Origin: an uncultured Alphaproteobacteria bacterium
GTDB taxonomy: Bacteria; Pseudomonadota; Alphaproteobacteria; Rhodobacterales; Rhodobacteraceae
NCBI GenBank assembly: GCA_929200295.1
Contig: CAKMZE010000144.1
Span: 1-5,538 of the forward strand
DNA length: 5,538 bases
Direction: 5' to 3'
Made by a program: the position numbers and the translations under genes. Positions 1 through 5,315 of this stretch are shown here, one piece after another. Every line of letters starts with the position of its first letter. Position 1 is the stretch's first letter. The notes beneath the pieces were generated by a model. The model made no database searches and had not been told where the DNA came from. It saw only the letters and a program-made list of their open reading frames with translations.

Positions 1-489
1 TATTCGGTCTCAGGCCGCGTGGCCGCGCCGGGTGTGTATTTGCTGCCAGCGGGCTCAACGATCATGGATGTGATCGCGGCAGCGGGCGGCATGGCAGATG
101 GTCATACGTTTAAGGCCTATCAGCCGGGTGGGCCATCATCGGGCATTCTGCCTGCATCAATGGATGACATCCCACTGGATTTCGACACGTTACAACCTCA
201 TGGCACATTCATCGGCTCTGCCGCTGTTGTTGTGCTCTCAAACCAAGATTCGGCCAAAGCCGCGGCACTCAATATGTTGCGCTTTTTTGAGGACGAGAGC
301 TGCGGCCAATGCACACCTTGCCGTGTGGGCTGTGAAAAGGCGGTCAAACTGATGCAAGCGGATACATGGGATCAGCCGCTCTTAGAAGAGCTGTGCACAA
401 CGATGGTTGATGCATCGATCTGCGGGCTTGGCCAAGCAGCCCCAAATCCGATCAAAATGGTGATCAAACACTTCCCAGACGAGATTTGA
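1..489 (+). CDS. NuoF-family beta subunit of NAD-dependent formate dehydrogenase, C-terminal part (5' end outside window)
   Basis: The reading frame is open from base 1 and ends at TGA 487-489, giving the last 162 residues. In this family the subunit is the cytoplasmic diaphorase module that carries FMN and a 4Fe-4S cluster and passes electrons from the catalytic subunit to NAD+. Residues 1-80 of the fragment look like an SLBB domain (SGRVAAPGVY, then AAGG). The cluster site follows: SCGQCTPCR with C101, C104 and C107, and a distal cysteine C141 in SICGLGQAAPNP. The GLGQAAPNP ending is what I associate with formate dehydrogenase and hydrogenase diaphorase subunits, whereas respiratory-complex NuoF usually has ICALGDAAAWP. 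No catalytic alpha subunit follows; it would have to lie upstream. The NuoF family is certain. The formate dehydrogenase assignment is likely, but a related NAD-linked oxidoreductase is possible because the FMN/NAD part is outside the window. Confidence 0.82.
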   Translation, partial: YSVSGRVAAPGVYLLPAGSTIMDVIAAAGGMADGHTFKAYQPGGPSSGILPASMDDIPLDFDTLQPHGTFIGSAAVVVLSNQDSAKAAALNMLRFFEDESCGQCTPCRVGCEKAVKLMQADTWDQPLLEELCTTMVDASICGLGQAAPNPIKMVIKHFPDEI

Positions 490-525
490 CGTTAGAAAAC
501 GGGTCTGCGGCTGTGATTTGATTGG

Positions 526-550
526 GTGAAAGAGGCTTGCCCTCTTTTAC
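526..550 (+). terminator. Terminator-like hairpin after the formate dehydrogenase subunit gene
   Basis: Bases 526-535 (GTGAAAGAGG) can pair with 541-550 (CCTCTTTTAC) around a 5-nt loop, giving 10 pairs including one G-T wobble. It lies 37 bp after the stop codon and before ftsY, where an intrinsic terminator would be expected. The T-run is mostly inside the 3' arm and only TT follows the stem, so termination may be partial, leaving some read-through into ftsY. Confidence 0.5.
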
Positions 551-569
551 TTAACGCTGTGGCGTATTA

Positions 570-598
570 GGTCTTTGATACGTAGTATATCAAAGGCC
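570..598 (+). promoter_or_regulatory. Hairpin covering the ftsY Shine-Dalgarno
   Basis: Bases 570-580 (GGTCTTTGATA) pair with 588-598 (TATCAAAGGCC) across a 7-nt loop. The stem has 11 pairs, ten Watson-Crick and one T-G wobble. The only Shine-Dalgarno-like sequence for ftsY, AAAGG at 592-596, lies in the 3' arm, and the stem ends 8 nt before the ATG at 607. There is no T-tract after it, so it does not look like a terminator. Its role as a translational control element, or as a DNA operator, is inference. Confidence 0.45.
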
Positions 599-606
599 CT
601 GCGCGC

Positions 607-1824
607 ATGTCGTTTTTCAAAAAACTCAAAGATCGGATGTTTCGGTCCTCATCAAAGCTTGATGAGGGGTTGGATGCGATTGTGTCTGAGGCAGAGCCTG
701 AGGTGGAAACCGAAGCTGAGCAGATGCCAGAGGCGGAGGTGCTGACCAAAGATGTGCAGCCCGAGCCAGAAGAAAGTGTTTCTGAGGACGCGCCATTAAC
801 CGAAGTGTCTGTGCCCGAAGTCGCGCCAACACCGGTTGTTGACGCGCCAGATGACCTTCTGCCCGAAACGGCCACAGAACAAGAACATCCAGTAACGCCT
901 ACGGAACCTGAGCAAGCCGCAGAGAAATCACCGGGGCTTTTGGGCCGTGTGTTTGGTAAATCTCCTGCTGCCAATGTGCCGCGTCGTACATTGGATGATG
1001 ACATGCTCGAGCAGCTCGAAGAGCTGTTGATCACAGCGGATATGGGCGTCGATACAGCTTTGCGCGTTGTTGCAAACCTCGCCGAAGGTCGCTTTGGCAA
1101 AAAGCTATCAGTCACCGAAATCAAAGATTTATTGGCCACCGAGGTCGCGCGGATCATGGAGCCGATTGCACGCCCCATGCCGCTTTACGCGCATAAGCCG
1201 CAGGTCGTTTTGGTGGTGGGGGTCAATGGATCAGGCAAAACCACGACCATTGGCAAGCTCGCGAGCCAGTTCAAAGCGGCGGGCAAGCAGGTCGTGATTG
1301 CCGCAGGCGATACATTTCGCGCCGCCGCCGTTGAACAATTACAGGTCTGGGGCGAACGGGCAGGGGTTCCTGTTTTAACAGCGCCCGAAGGGTCAGACCC
1401 GGCAAGCCTTGCCTATGATGCCATGACCCGCGCGGCTGAGGACGGGGCCGATTTGCTAATGATTGATACCGCAGGGCGGTTGCAAAACCGTGCTGATCTT
1501 ATGGAAGAGCTCGCAAAGATCGTGAGGGTGATCCGCAAGCATGACCCAGACGCGCCGCATAATACGCTTCTCGTGCTTGATGCAACGACGGGGCAGAACG
1601 CCGTGCAACAGGTAAAGGTTTTCCAAGAGCTTGCTGATGTCTCAGGCCTTGTGATGACCAAATTAGATGGCAGCGCAAAGGGCGGCGTCTTGGTGGCACT
1701 TGCAGATAAATTCGGCCTACCCATTCATGCGATCGGGGTGGGTGAGCAGATTGATGACCTCGCGCCATTTGACCCTGTCGAATTTGCCCATGCGTTGATC
1801 GGTGTTGAGCTTGATGCACCATAA
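607..1824 (+). CDS. ftsY: FtsY, signal recognition particle receptor GTPase
   Basis: FtsY docks the SRP (Ffh plus 4.5S RNA) with its nascent chain at the inner membrane and hands it to SecYEG; reciprocal GTP hydrolysis with Ffh releases the complex. The 405-residue protein has a short basic amphipathic start (FFKKLKDRMF), an acidic Glu/Pro/Val-rich A domain at about 17-108, a four-helix N domain at about 125-190, and an SRP-type G domain. G-domain motifs visible are GVNGSGKTT at 205-213, DTFRAAA at 235-241 (insertion-box region), DTAGR at 287-291 and TKLDGSAKGG at 351-360. All key residues are intact. E. coli FtsY is longer (497 aa), mainly because of its A domain. The ATG at 607 gives the typical membrane-targeting N-terminus and has AAAGG 10 nt upstream. 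The EamA transporter gene begins 9 bp after the stop, suggesting one transcript. Confidence 0.97.
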   Translation: MSFFKKLKDRMFRSSSKLDEGLDAIVSEAEPEVETEAEQMPEAEVLTKDVQPEPEESVSEDAPLTEVSVPEVAPTPVVDAPDDLLPETATEQEHPVTPTEPEQAAEKSPGLLGRVFGKSPAANVPRRTLDDDMLEQLEELLITADMGVDTALRVVANLAEGRFGKKLSVTEIKDLLATEVARIMEPIARPMPLYAHKPQVVLVVGVNGSGKTTTIGKLASQFKAAGKQVVIAAGDTFRAAAVEQLQVWGERAGVPVLTAPEGSDPASLAYDAMTRAAEDGADLLMIDTAGRLQNRADLMEELAKIVRVIRKHDPDAPHNTLLVLDATTGQNAVQQVKVFQELADVSGLVMTKLDGSAKGGVLVALADKFGLPIHAIGVGEQIDDLAPFDPVEFAHALIGVELDAP

Positions 1825-1833
1825 GCCTGACCA

Positions 1834-2748
1834 ATGATGGATACGCTCGGGGCCTGGCTTGTTGCGATCTCGGGGACATCTACAGGCGCTTATCTTGCGA
1901 CGGTTTTAGCGCTGGTGTCAGCCTTTGCACATGCGGTTTTTGGTGCCCTGCAAAAGGGGCGGTTTGACCCGTGGATGGCGCGCGGTGCTATTGATGCATG
2001 GCTTGCAGTTTTATCGGCTCCGATTGCGCTCTTGCTTGTGCCATGGCCAAGCGGGGTGACGTGGCTGATTTTACTTGGCGCAATGGGCATCCATTTTGTC
2101 TATAAATTATCCATGGCGCTCGCTTATGAACGCGCCGCGTTTACAGTGGTTTACCCCATTGTGCGCGGCACTGGGCCATTGCTCACGGTCGTTGCTGTGT
2201 CGATCCTATTTGCAGAGCGTTACACGGCACTGCAATGGGCTGGTGTCGCGACTTTATCTGGGGGGATATTGCTCTTGGCGCTGCGCAATATCAGTGAGGA
2301 AAAGATCGATGTGCGCGTACTGAAAATAGGGCTCGCTTGGGCGCTTTTTGGCGGGGTAACCGTCGCGGTTTATACCACATATGATGCCTGGGGGATCAGG
2401 CAATCGCCCAATCCGATGACATTTTTAGCGTGGTTTTTCTTTCTCACAGCGTTGGATATGCCATTGGTGGCGGCTTGGCGTTATCGCAAACGTCCAAGTG
2501 TGATCGATTGGAGAGGCTTGGCGCGTCTTGGCTTTGCAGGCGCGATTATTGCATGGATCAGCTTTGGCGGTGTGATGGTCGCAACCCGGCTTGATACAGT
2601 GGGTGAGGCCGCGGTATTGCGGGAAACCTCAATCGTATTTGCAGCCGTGATTGGCTGGCTCTTTTTGGGGGAAAAGGTCGGCCCACGGCGCGCATTGCTT
2701 ATGATCTTGATCGTTTTGGGGGCAATTTTAGTGGAAGTCGGCGGTTAG
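1834..2748 (+). CDS. EamA/DMT-superfamily membrane transporter
   Basis: This is a 304-residue integral membrane protein with about ten predicted helices, at roughly 17-38, 52-70, 75-92, 103-126, 131-150, 162-182, 195-213, 227-250, 262-279 and 286-302. They form two EamA-like halves, about 20-150 and 165-302. The segment YPIVRGTGPLLTVV at 107-120 and the end-of-repeat stretch LFLGEKVGPRRALLMILIVLGAILVE are typical of this family of drug/metabolite exporters. The substrate cannot be deduced. The gene lies between ftsY (9-bp gap) and yciB (38-bp gap), so co-transcription is likely. No good Shine-Dalgarno precedes the tandem ATGATG start, so translation is probably coupled to ftsY termination; 1837 is an equally possible start. 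The frame stays open past its TAG stop for 13 more codons, up to the yciB start. Confidence 0.9.
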   Translation: MMDTLGAWLVAISGTSTGAYLATVLALVSAFAHAVFGALQKGRFDPWMARGAIDAWLAVLSAPIALLLVPWPSGVTWLILLGAMGIHFVYKLSMALAYERAAFTVVYPIVRGTGPLLTVVAVSILFAERYTALQWAGVATLSGGILLLALRNISEEKIDVRVLKIGLAWALFGGVTVAVYTTYDAWGIRQSPNPMTFLAWFFFLTALDMPLVAAWRYRKRPSVIDWRGLARLGFAGAIIAWISFGGVMVATRLDTVGEAAVLRETSIVFAAVIGWLFLGEKVGPRRALLMILIVLGAILVEVGG

Positions 2749-2786
2749 GGCTGGTTCTTGCCCATGCAATCGGTCATGAAGCGGAT

Positions 2787-3386
2787 ATGAGTGAAAAACA
2801 GATTAATCCCGTCCTAAAACAAGTGCTTGAGCTTGGGCCAACGCTTGCATTTTTCGTGATATACTTACGGATCAAGGACAACAGCTACACCATTGCCGGG
2901 ACCGAGTATTCTGGGTTCATCGTGGCCACACTGGTGTTTGTCCCGCTGCTTTTGGTTGCGATGGGGATCTTATGGGCGCTGACGCGTCAGCTAAGCCGGA
3001 TGCAGATTTTCACCGCCTTTATGGTGATCTTTTTTGGCGGGTTGACCGCATGGTTTAATGACGAGCGTTTTTTCAAAATGAAAACAACCATTGTTTATGG
3101 TGTTTTCGTTGTGATCTTAGGCGTGGGTTTGCTGCGCGGCCGCAGCTATCTCGAATGGGTGATGGGTGAATTTTTACCGATGCAGCAAGAGGGCTGGCTC
3201 ATCCTGACACGTCGTGTCACAGCTATGTTTGCAGCGCTTGCTGTGGCAAACGAGATTGTCTGGCGCACGATGTCTACGGAATCTTGGGTCAAGATTGAAA
3301 CATTCGCATTTCCAATCGCGCTCTTTCTCTTTCTTTGGGCGCAGATCATGGCTTTGCAGAAATACCTTATCGAGCCAGAAAAATAG
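2787..3386 (+). CDS. yciB: Septation protein A / inner membrane-spanning protein YciB (IspZ)
   Basis: This 199-residue polytopic inner-membrane protein matches the YciB/IspZ family, implicated in cell envelope integrity and septation; E. coli YciB is 179 aa. Family landmarks are LELGPTLAFFVIY near residues 14-26, FGGLTAWFNDERFFKMKTTIVYG at 83-105, and the pair GWLILTRRVTAMFAALAVANEIVWR at 136-160. About six membrane segments can be drawn, at 12-27, 42-66, 74-89, 99-117, 143-160 and 170-190. The ATG at 2787 overlaps a TGA in the frame of the upstream transporter (ATGA), and only a weak purine-rich stretch (GAAGCGGA) precedes it. Upstream ATGs at 2764 and 2776 are in another frame. It is the last gene of the probable ftsY-transporter-yciB operon and converges with the PilZ-like gene. 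Confidence 0.95.
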   Translation: MSEKQINPVLKQVLELGPTLAFFVIYLRIKDNSYTIAGTEYSGFIVATLVFVPLLLVAMGILWALTRQLSRMQIFTAFMVIFFGGLTAWFNDERFFKMKTTIVYGVFVVILGVGLLRGRSYLEWVMGEFLPMQQEGWLILTRRVTAMFAALAVANEIVWRTMSTESWVKIETFAFPIALFLFLWAQIMALQKYLIEPEK

Positions 3387-3399
3387 GTTTCACGTGTGT

Positions 3400-3714
3400 T
3401 CAGGAAAATGGCTGACGTTGTTCAGGCATTTGCGCGCTGGCATTCAAAGAGGGGATAAACGCGTTCAAAATCTCAGGTGACACGCTGTTTTCGAATGCGA
3501 CACCGACCAGATCCTTATAGGCCCATTTCACAACGGCGCGCAGTTTATTCACCCCGAGCGTAACCATGAACACATTGCCCGGTCGTGCATGTGTTTGGCC
3601 TATAAGACGGCAACCGCCCTTGCTGATATTCATCAGGTTGAGCATATGCATTCCCTTTGGCGTTTGCACAGGGATGCGTTGATTTGCGGGGTATCTAAAT
3701 TCACGAGGTCTCAT
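3400..3714 (-). CDS. Small PilZ-domain-like protein (candidate c-di-GMP effector)
   Basis: The 104-residue product reads as a single PilZ-type beta-barrel domain. PilZ domains usually bind cyclic di-GMP through an N-terminal RxxxR and a (D/N)xSxxG motif. Here NISKGG at 29-34 fits the second motif, and VVKWAYKDLVGVAFE at 61-75 fits the conserved final strands (W, then GV.F). The arginine motif is not canonical: R4, R7 and R13 are present but none has the RxxxR spacing, so ligand binding is uncertain. There is no signal peptide or membrane segment. AAGGG lies almost against the ATG at 3714, unusually close; no alternative in-frame start keeps the whole domain. It is divergent from metZ and convergent with yciB, so it is probably monocistronic. 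The fold assignment is motif-based. Confidence 0.72.
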   Translation of the reverse strand: MRPREFRYPANQRIPVQTPKGMHMLNLMNISKGGCRLIGQTHARPGNVFMVTLGVNKLRAVVKWAYKDLVGVAFENSVSPEILNAFIPSLNASAQMPEQRQPFS

Positions 3715-3736
3715 TCCCTTATTATTGCTGCGACAT

Positions 3737-3764
3737 ATTGAAAACGCGTTAACTCCTGCGGCAA
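3737..3764 (-). promoter_or_regulatory. Candidate promoter of the PilZ-like gene with CtrA-like box
   Basis: On the - strand, TTGCCG (3764-3759) and TTCAAT (3742-3737) are separated by 16 bp, each matching 4 of 6 sigma-70 consensus bases. Transcription would start about 20 nt before the ATG at 3714. Between and overlapping these elements lies TTAA-N7-TCAA (3752-3738), one base off the CtrA consensus TTAA-N7-TTAA. Both assignments rest on short sequence matches only. Confidence 0.33.
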
Positions 3765-3785
3765 AATGATGGCAGGCGCTTTGGC

Positions 3786-3813
3786 TTGACGCGCTGCCCT
3801 ATGCGCCTTACTC
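3786..3813 (+). promoter_or_regulatory. Weak candidate promoter for the SAM-II leader and metZ
   Basis: A good -35-like TTGACG sits at 3786-3791. The -10 region, 16 bp further at 3808-3813 (TTACTC), is a poor match to consensus. The position is right, because transcription starting near 3820 would place the riboswitch P1 stem at the very 5' end of the RNA. CATAAG at 3813-3818 is a better -10 sequence, but its spacing is too long and it would start transcription inside P1. Confidence 0.3.
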
Positions 3814-3819
3814 ATAAGA

Positions 3820-3873
3820 GTGTGGCGATTTGTTACCGGATTGCGGGCCACGTTAAATATGCCGCTAAAAGGT
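3820..3873 (+). ncRNA. SAM-II riboswitch (metA-type element) in the metZ leader
   Basis: The segment fits the SAM-II aptamer layout. P1 pairs GTGGC (3822-3826) with GCCAC (3847-3851). The P1 loop contains the family's GATTT...ACCG.ATTGC pattern (3827-3844). The 3' tail reads TTAAATATGCCGCTAAAAGG (3853-3872), matching the conserved AAAT.....GCTAAAAAGG tail as I remember it, with one A fewer. Complementarity that could form the pseudoknot is visible: loop GCGG (3843-3846) with CCGC (3862-3865), and loop ACC (3835-3837) with GGT (3871-3873). SAM-II senses S-adenosylmethionine and represses methionine biosynthesis genes in Alphaproteobacteria, which suits its place upstream of metZ. A terminator follows directly. 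Confidence 0.88.
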
Positions 3874-3899
3874 CTGGGTTTTTCAACCCCGATACCTTT
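3868..3899 (+). promoter_or_regulatory. Predicted antiterminator fold of the metZ leader
   Basis: AAAGGT (3868-3873), the conserved end of the SAM-II core, is perfectly complementary to ACCTTT (3894-3899). Nested inside, GGGTT (3876-3880) pairs with AACCC (3885-3889) around a 4-nt TTTC loop. The two helices are separated by a CT/CGAT internal loop. This fold uses the left arm of the terminator and the GGU that would form the SAM-bound pseudoknot, so it excludes both. The complementarity is seen directly; the switching mechanism is inferred. Confidence 0.6.
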
Positions 3900-3918
3900 C
3901 CCGGTGTCGGGGTTTTTT
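3885..3918 (+). terminator. Intrinsic terminator of the SAM-II expression platform (metZ attenuator)
   Basis: Bases 3885-3896 (AACCCCGATACC) pair with 3903-3914 (GGTGTCGGGGTT) around a TTTCCC loop, with one T-G wobble. The stem leads straight into the T-run at 3913-3918. It lies between the riboswitch and the metZ start, 26 bp upstream of the ATG, so it should act as a conditional attenuator and not as a gene-end terminator. Its left arm overlaps an alternative pairing with the riboswitch tail. Confidence 0.85.
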
Positions 3919-3944
3919 ATTGCCCCTGAAATGCGAGGCGATAC

Positions 3945-5144
3945 ATGGGACGAAAGACAACAGATCATTGGCAACGGCAGACGAAAGCCGTGCACGCAGG
4001 CACACGGCGCAGTCAATACGGTGAGATGAGCGAGGCGCTCTACCTCACGCAAGGATTCCGCTATGAGACCGCTGAAGAGGCCGAAGCACGGTTTATCGAG
4101 ATCACCGGCGATGCCTTTATCTACGCCCGCTATGGCAATCCAACTGTCGCGATGTTCGAAGACAAGATTGCAGCCCTCGAAGGGGTTGAAGCAGGCTTTG
4201 CCACGGCGTCTGGCATGGCGGCGGTGAACGGTGCGTTGATGGCGCTCTTGAAAGCTGGGGATCACGTGGTTGCGTCACGCGCGTTATTCGGCTCATGTCT
4301 TTATATTATCGAGGATATCCTGAGGCGCTTTCATGTTGAAGTGACGTTGGTTGATGGGCGTGATTTGGCGGCATGGGAGACGGCGATACGGCCTGATACA
4401 GCTGTCGTATTTTTAGAGAGCATATCAAATCCGACGCTTGAGGTGATTGATCTTCCGGCGGTGGTGCGTTTGGCGCATGCTCAGGGGGCTAAGGTGATCG
4501 TAGATAATGTCTTTGCAACACCAAGCTATTCCTATGCTGTTGAAGCAGGTGCGGATCTGATTGTTTACTCGACCACTAAACATATCGACGGGCAGGGGCG
4601 CTGTTTAGGGGGTGTCATCCTCGGCGCGCGCGAGCTGATCAGAGGCCCGGTTGAGGCCTATATGAAGCACACAGGCGGCGCGATGAGCCCGTTTAACGCT
4701 TGGGTCATGCTGAAATCATTAGATACAATGGATTTGCGCGTGCGTGTTCAATGTGAAACAGCCGCGCAGCTTGCGAATGCTTTGCATGGGCACGAGAAAT
4801 TGGCGCAAGTGATTTATCCACACCATCCTTCTCATCCGCAATATGATTTAGCCCGATCGCTTTGTACAAAAGGTGGCACAGTATTTGCGATTGATGTTGT
4901 AGGTGGGAAAGAAGCGGCATTTACGTTTTTGAACGCTTTAGAGATTTTCACGATTTCAAATAATTTCGCGGATAGTAAATCAATTGTCACGCATCCTGGG
5001 ACAACCACGCATCAGCGTCTAACAGATGAGCATCGTGCGCGCCTTGGGATTACGTCGGGCCTTATCCGGGTGTCATGCGGGCTTGAGGATAGTGAAGATT
5101 TGCAACGTGATTTGTTGCAAGCACTCGCGCGCATTAAGCCATGA
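3945..5144 (+). CDS. metZ: O-succinylhomoserine sulfhydrylase MetZ
   Basis: This PLP enzyme of the Cys/Met-metabolism (gamma-family, fold type I) group makes homocysteine directly from O-succinylhomoserine and sulfide in the cytoplasm. The 399 residues are full length for the family. Visible landmarks are YARYGNPT at 60-67 (phosphate-binding Tyr/Arg), ASGMAA at 88-93, VDNVFATP at 186-193 with the PLP-ring Asp187, STTKHIDGQGR at 209-219 with Schiff-base Lys212, and LIRVSCGLED at 373-382 with the substrate-carboxylate Arg375. The STTKHIDGQGR stretch and the VHAGTRRSQYGEMSEALYLTQGF start favour MetZ over cystathionine gamma-synthase or MetY, but specificity in this family is hard to fix from sequence. 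The ATG at 3945 has GAGG at 3935-3938, 6 nt upstream. The SAM-II riboswitch and attenuator just upstream support a methionine-biosynthetic role and predict repression by SAM. Confidence 0.95.
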   Translation: MGRKTTDHWQRQTKAVHAGTRRSQYGEMSEALYLTQGFRYETAEEAEARFIEITGDAFIYARYGNPTVAMFEDKIAALEGVEAGFATASGMAAVNGALMALLKAGDHVVASRALFGSCLYIIEDILRRFHVEVTLVDGRDLAAWETAIRPDTAVVFLESISNPTLEVIDLPAVVRLAHAQGAKVIVDNVFATPSYSYAVEAGADLIVYSTTKHIDGQGRCLGGVILGARELIRGPVEAYMKHTGGAMSPFNAWVMLKSLDTMDLRVRVQCETAAQLANALHGHEKLAQVIYPHHPSHPQYDLARSLCTKGGTVFAIDVVGGKEAAFTFLNALEIFTISNNFADSKSIVTHPGTTTHQRLTDEHRARLGITSGLIRVSCGLEDSEDLQRDLLQALARIKP

Positions 5145-5175
5145 TGCCAAGACGTGAATTATGAATATGATGTCG

Positions 5176-5195
5176 AAAATGCAGAAGCGCATTTT
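5176..5195 (+). terminator. Weak hairpin downstream of metZ
   Basis: AAAATGC (5176-5182) pairs perfectly with GCATTTT (5189-5195) around a 6-nt loop, 31 bp after the metZ stop. The T-run is inside the stem and is followed by GAAAAA, not more T, so as an intrinsic terminator it is weak. It could instead be a 3'-end stabilising hairpin. Confidence 0.3.
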
Positions 5196-5222
5196 GAAAA
5201 ATGACCTTAAAGACTATATATG
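5194..5222 (+). promoter_or_regulatory. Candidate sigma-70 promoter for the last gene
   Basis: TTGAAA (5194-5199, 5 of 6 consensus bases) and TATATG (5217-5222, 4 of 6) are separated by exactly 17 bp, in an AT-rich patch unlike the flanking coding DNA. Transcription would start near 5229, giving a leader of about 87 nt before the ATG at 5316. This suggests the last gene is expressed independently of metZ. Confidence 0.5.
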
Positions 5223-5231
5223 ACATTAGCG

Positions 5232-5243
5232 ATATGCGCATAT
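5232..5243. repeat. Perfect 12-bp palindrome, operator-like
   Basis: ATATGCGCATAT is a perfect inverted repeat with no spacer. It lies just downstream of the candidate -10 element, at about the predicted transcription start, where a repressor could block initiation. A related GCATAT half occurs at 5256-5261. No regulator can be named; it does not resemble a Zur, Fur or LexA site that I know. Confidence 0.4.
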
Positions 5244-5315
5244 ACCGATGCCAAAGCATATAGCGACCCAGAAATTGATGTAGGCAAGGAACCTGCGGAA
5301 CCAAAGGGCTACTGA

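Noticed and set aside
490..606. Search for an ftsY promoter
   Set aside because: TTGATT at 518 and TTGCCC at 537 are -35-like, but no acceptable -10 follows at 16-18 bp, so I did not call a promoter.
567..1178. Long - strand open frame of 203 codons opposite the ftsY 5' half
   Set aside because: Ser/Thr/Ala-rich, low-complexity product that mirrors the acidic Glu/Pro/Val repeats of the FtsY A domain on the other strand. No family resemblance; ftsY is unambiguous.
1499..1879. - strand open frame of 126 codons across the ftsY/transporter junction
   Set aside because: Overlaps the conserved FtsY G-domain codons and the transporter start; no recognisable product.
3820..4029. + strand open frame of 69 codons starting in the SAM-II region
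   Set aside because: Starts inside the P1 stem, runs through the terminator and into metZ in the wrong frame. A structured RNA explains the region better.
3711..4265. - strand open frame of 184 codons across the metZ leader and the metZ 5' end, its TGA overlapping the PilZ-like ATG (ATGA)
   Set aside because: It lies opposite the SAM-II riboswitch, the terminator and conserved metZ codons, and the product matches no family I recognise. The ATGA overlap appears accidental.
5161..5300. Possible zinc-responsive (Zur) box upstream of the possible folE2
   Set aside because: The palindromes present (ATATGCGCATAT, and AAAATGC/GCATTTT) do not match the Zur pattern I know from Alphaproteobacteria (ATGTTATA-type arms).
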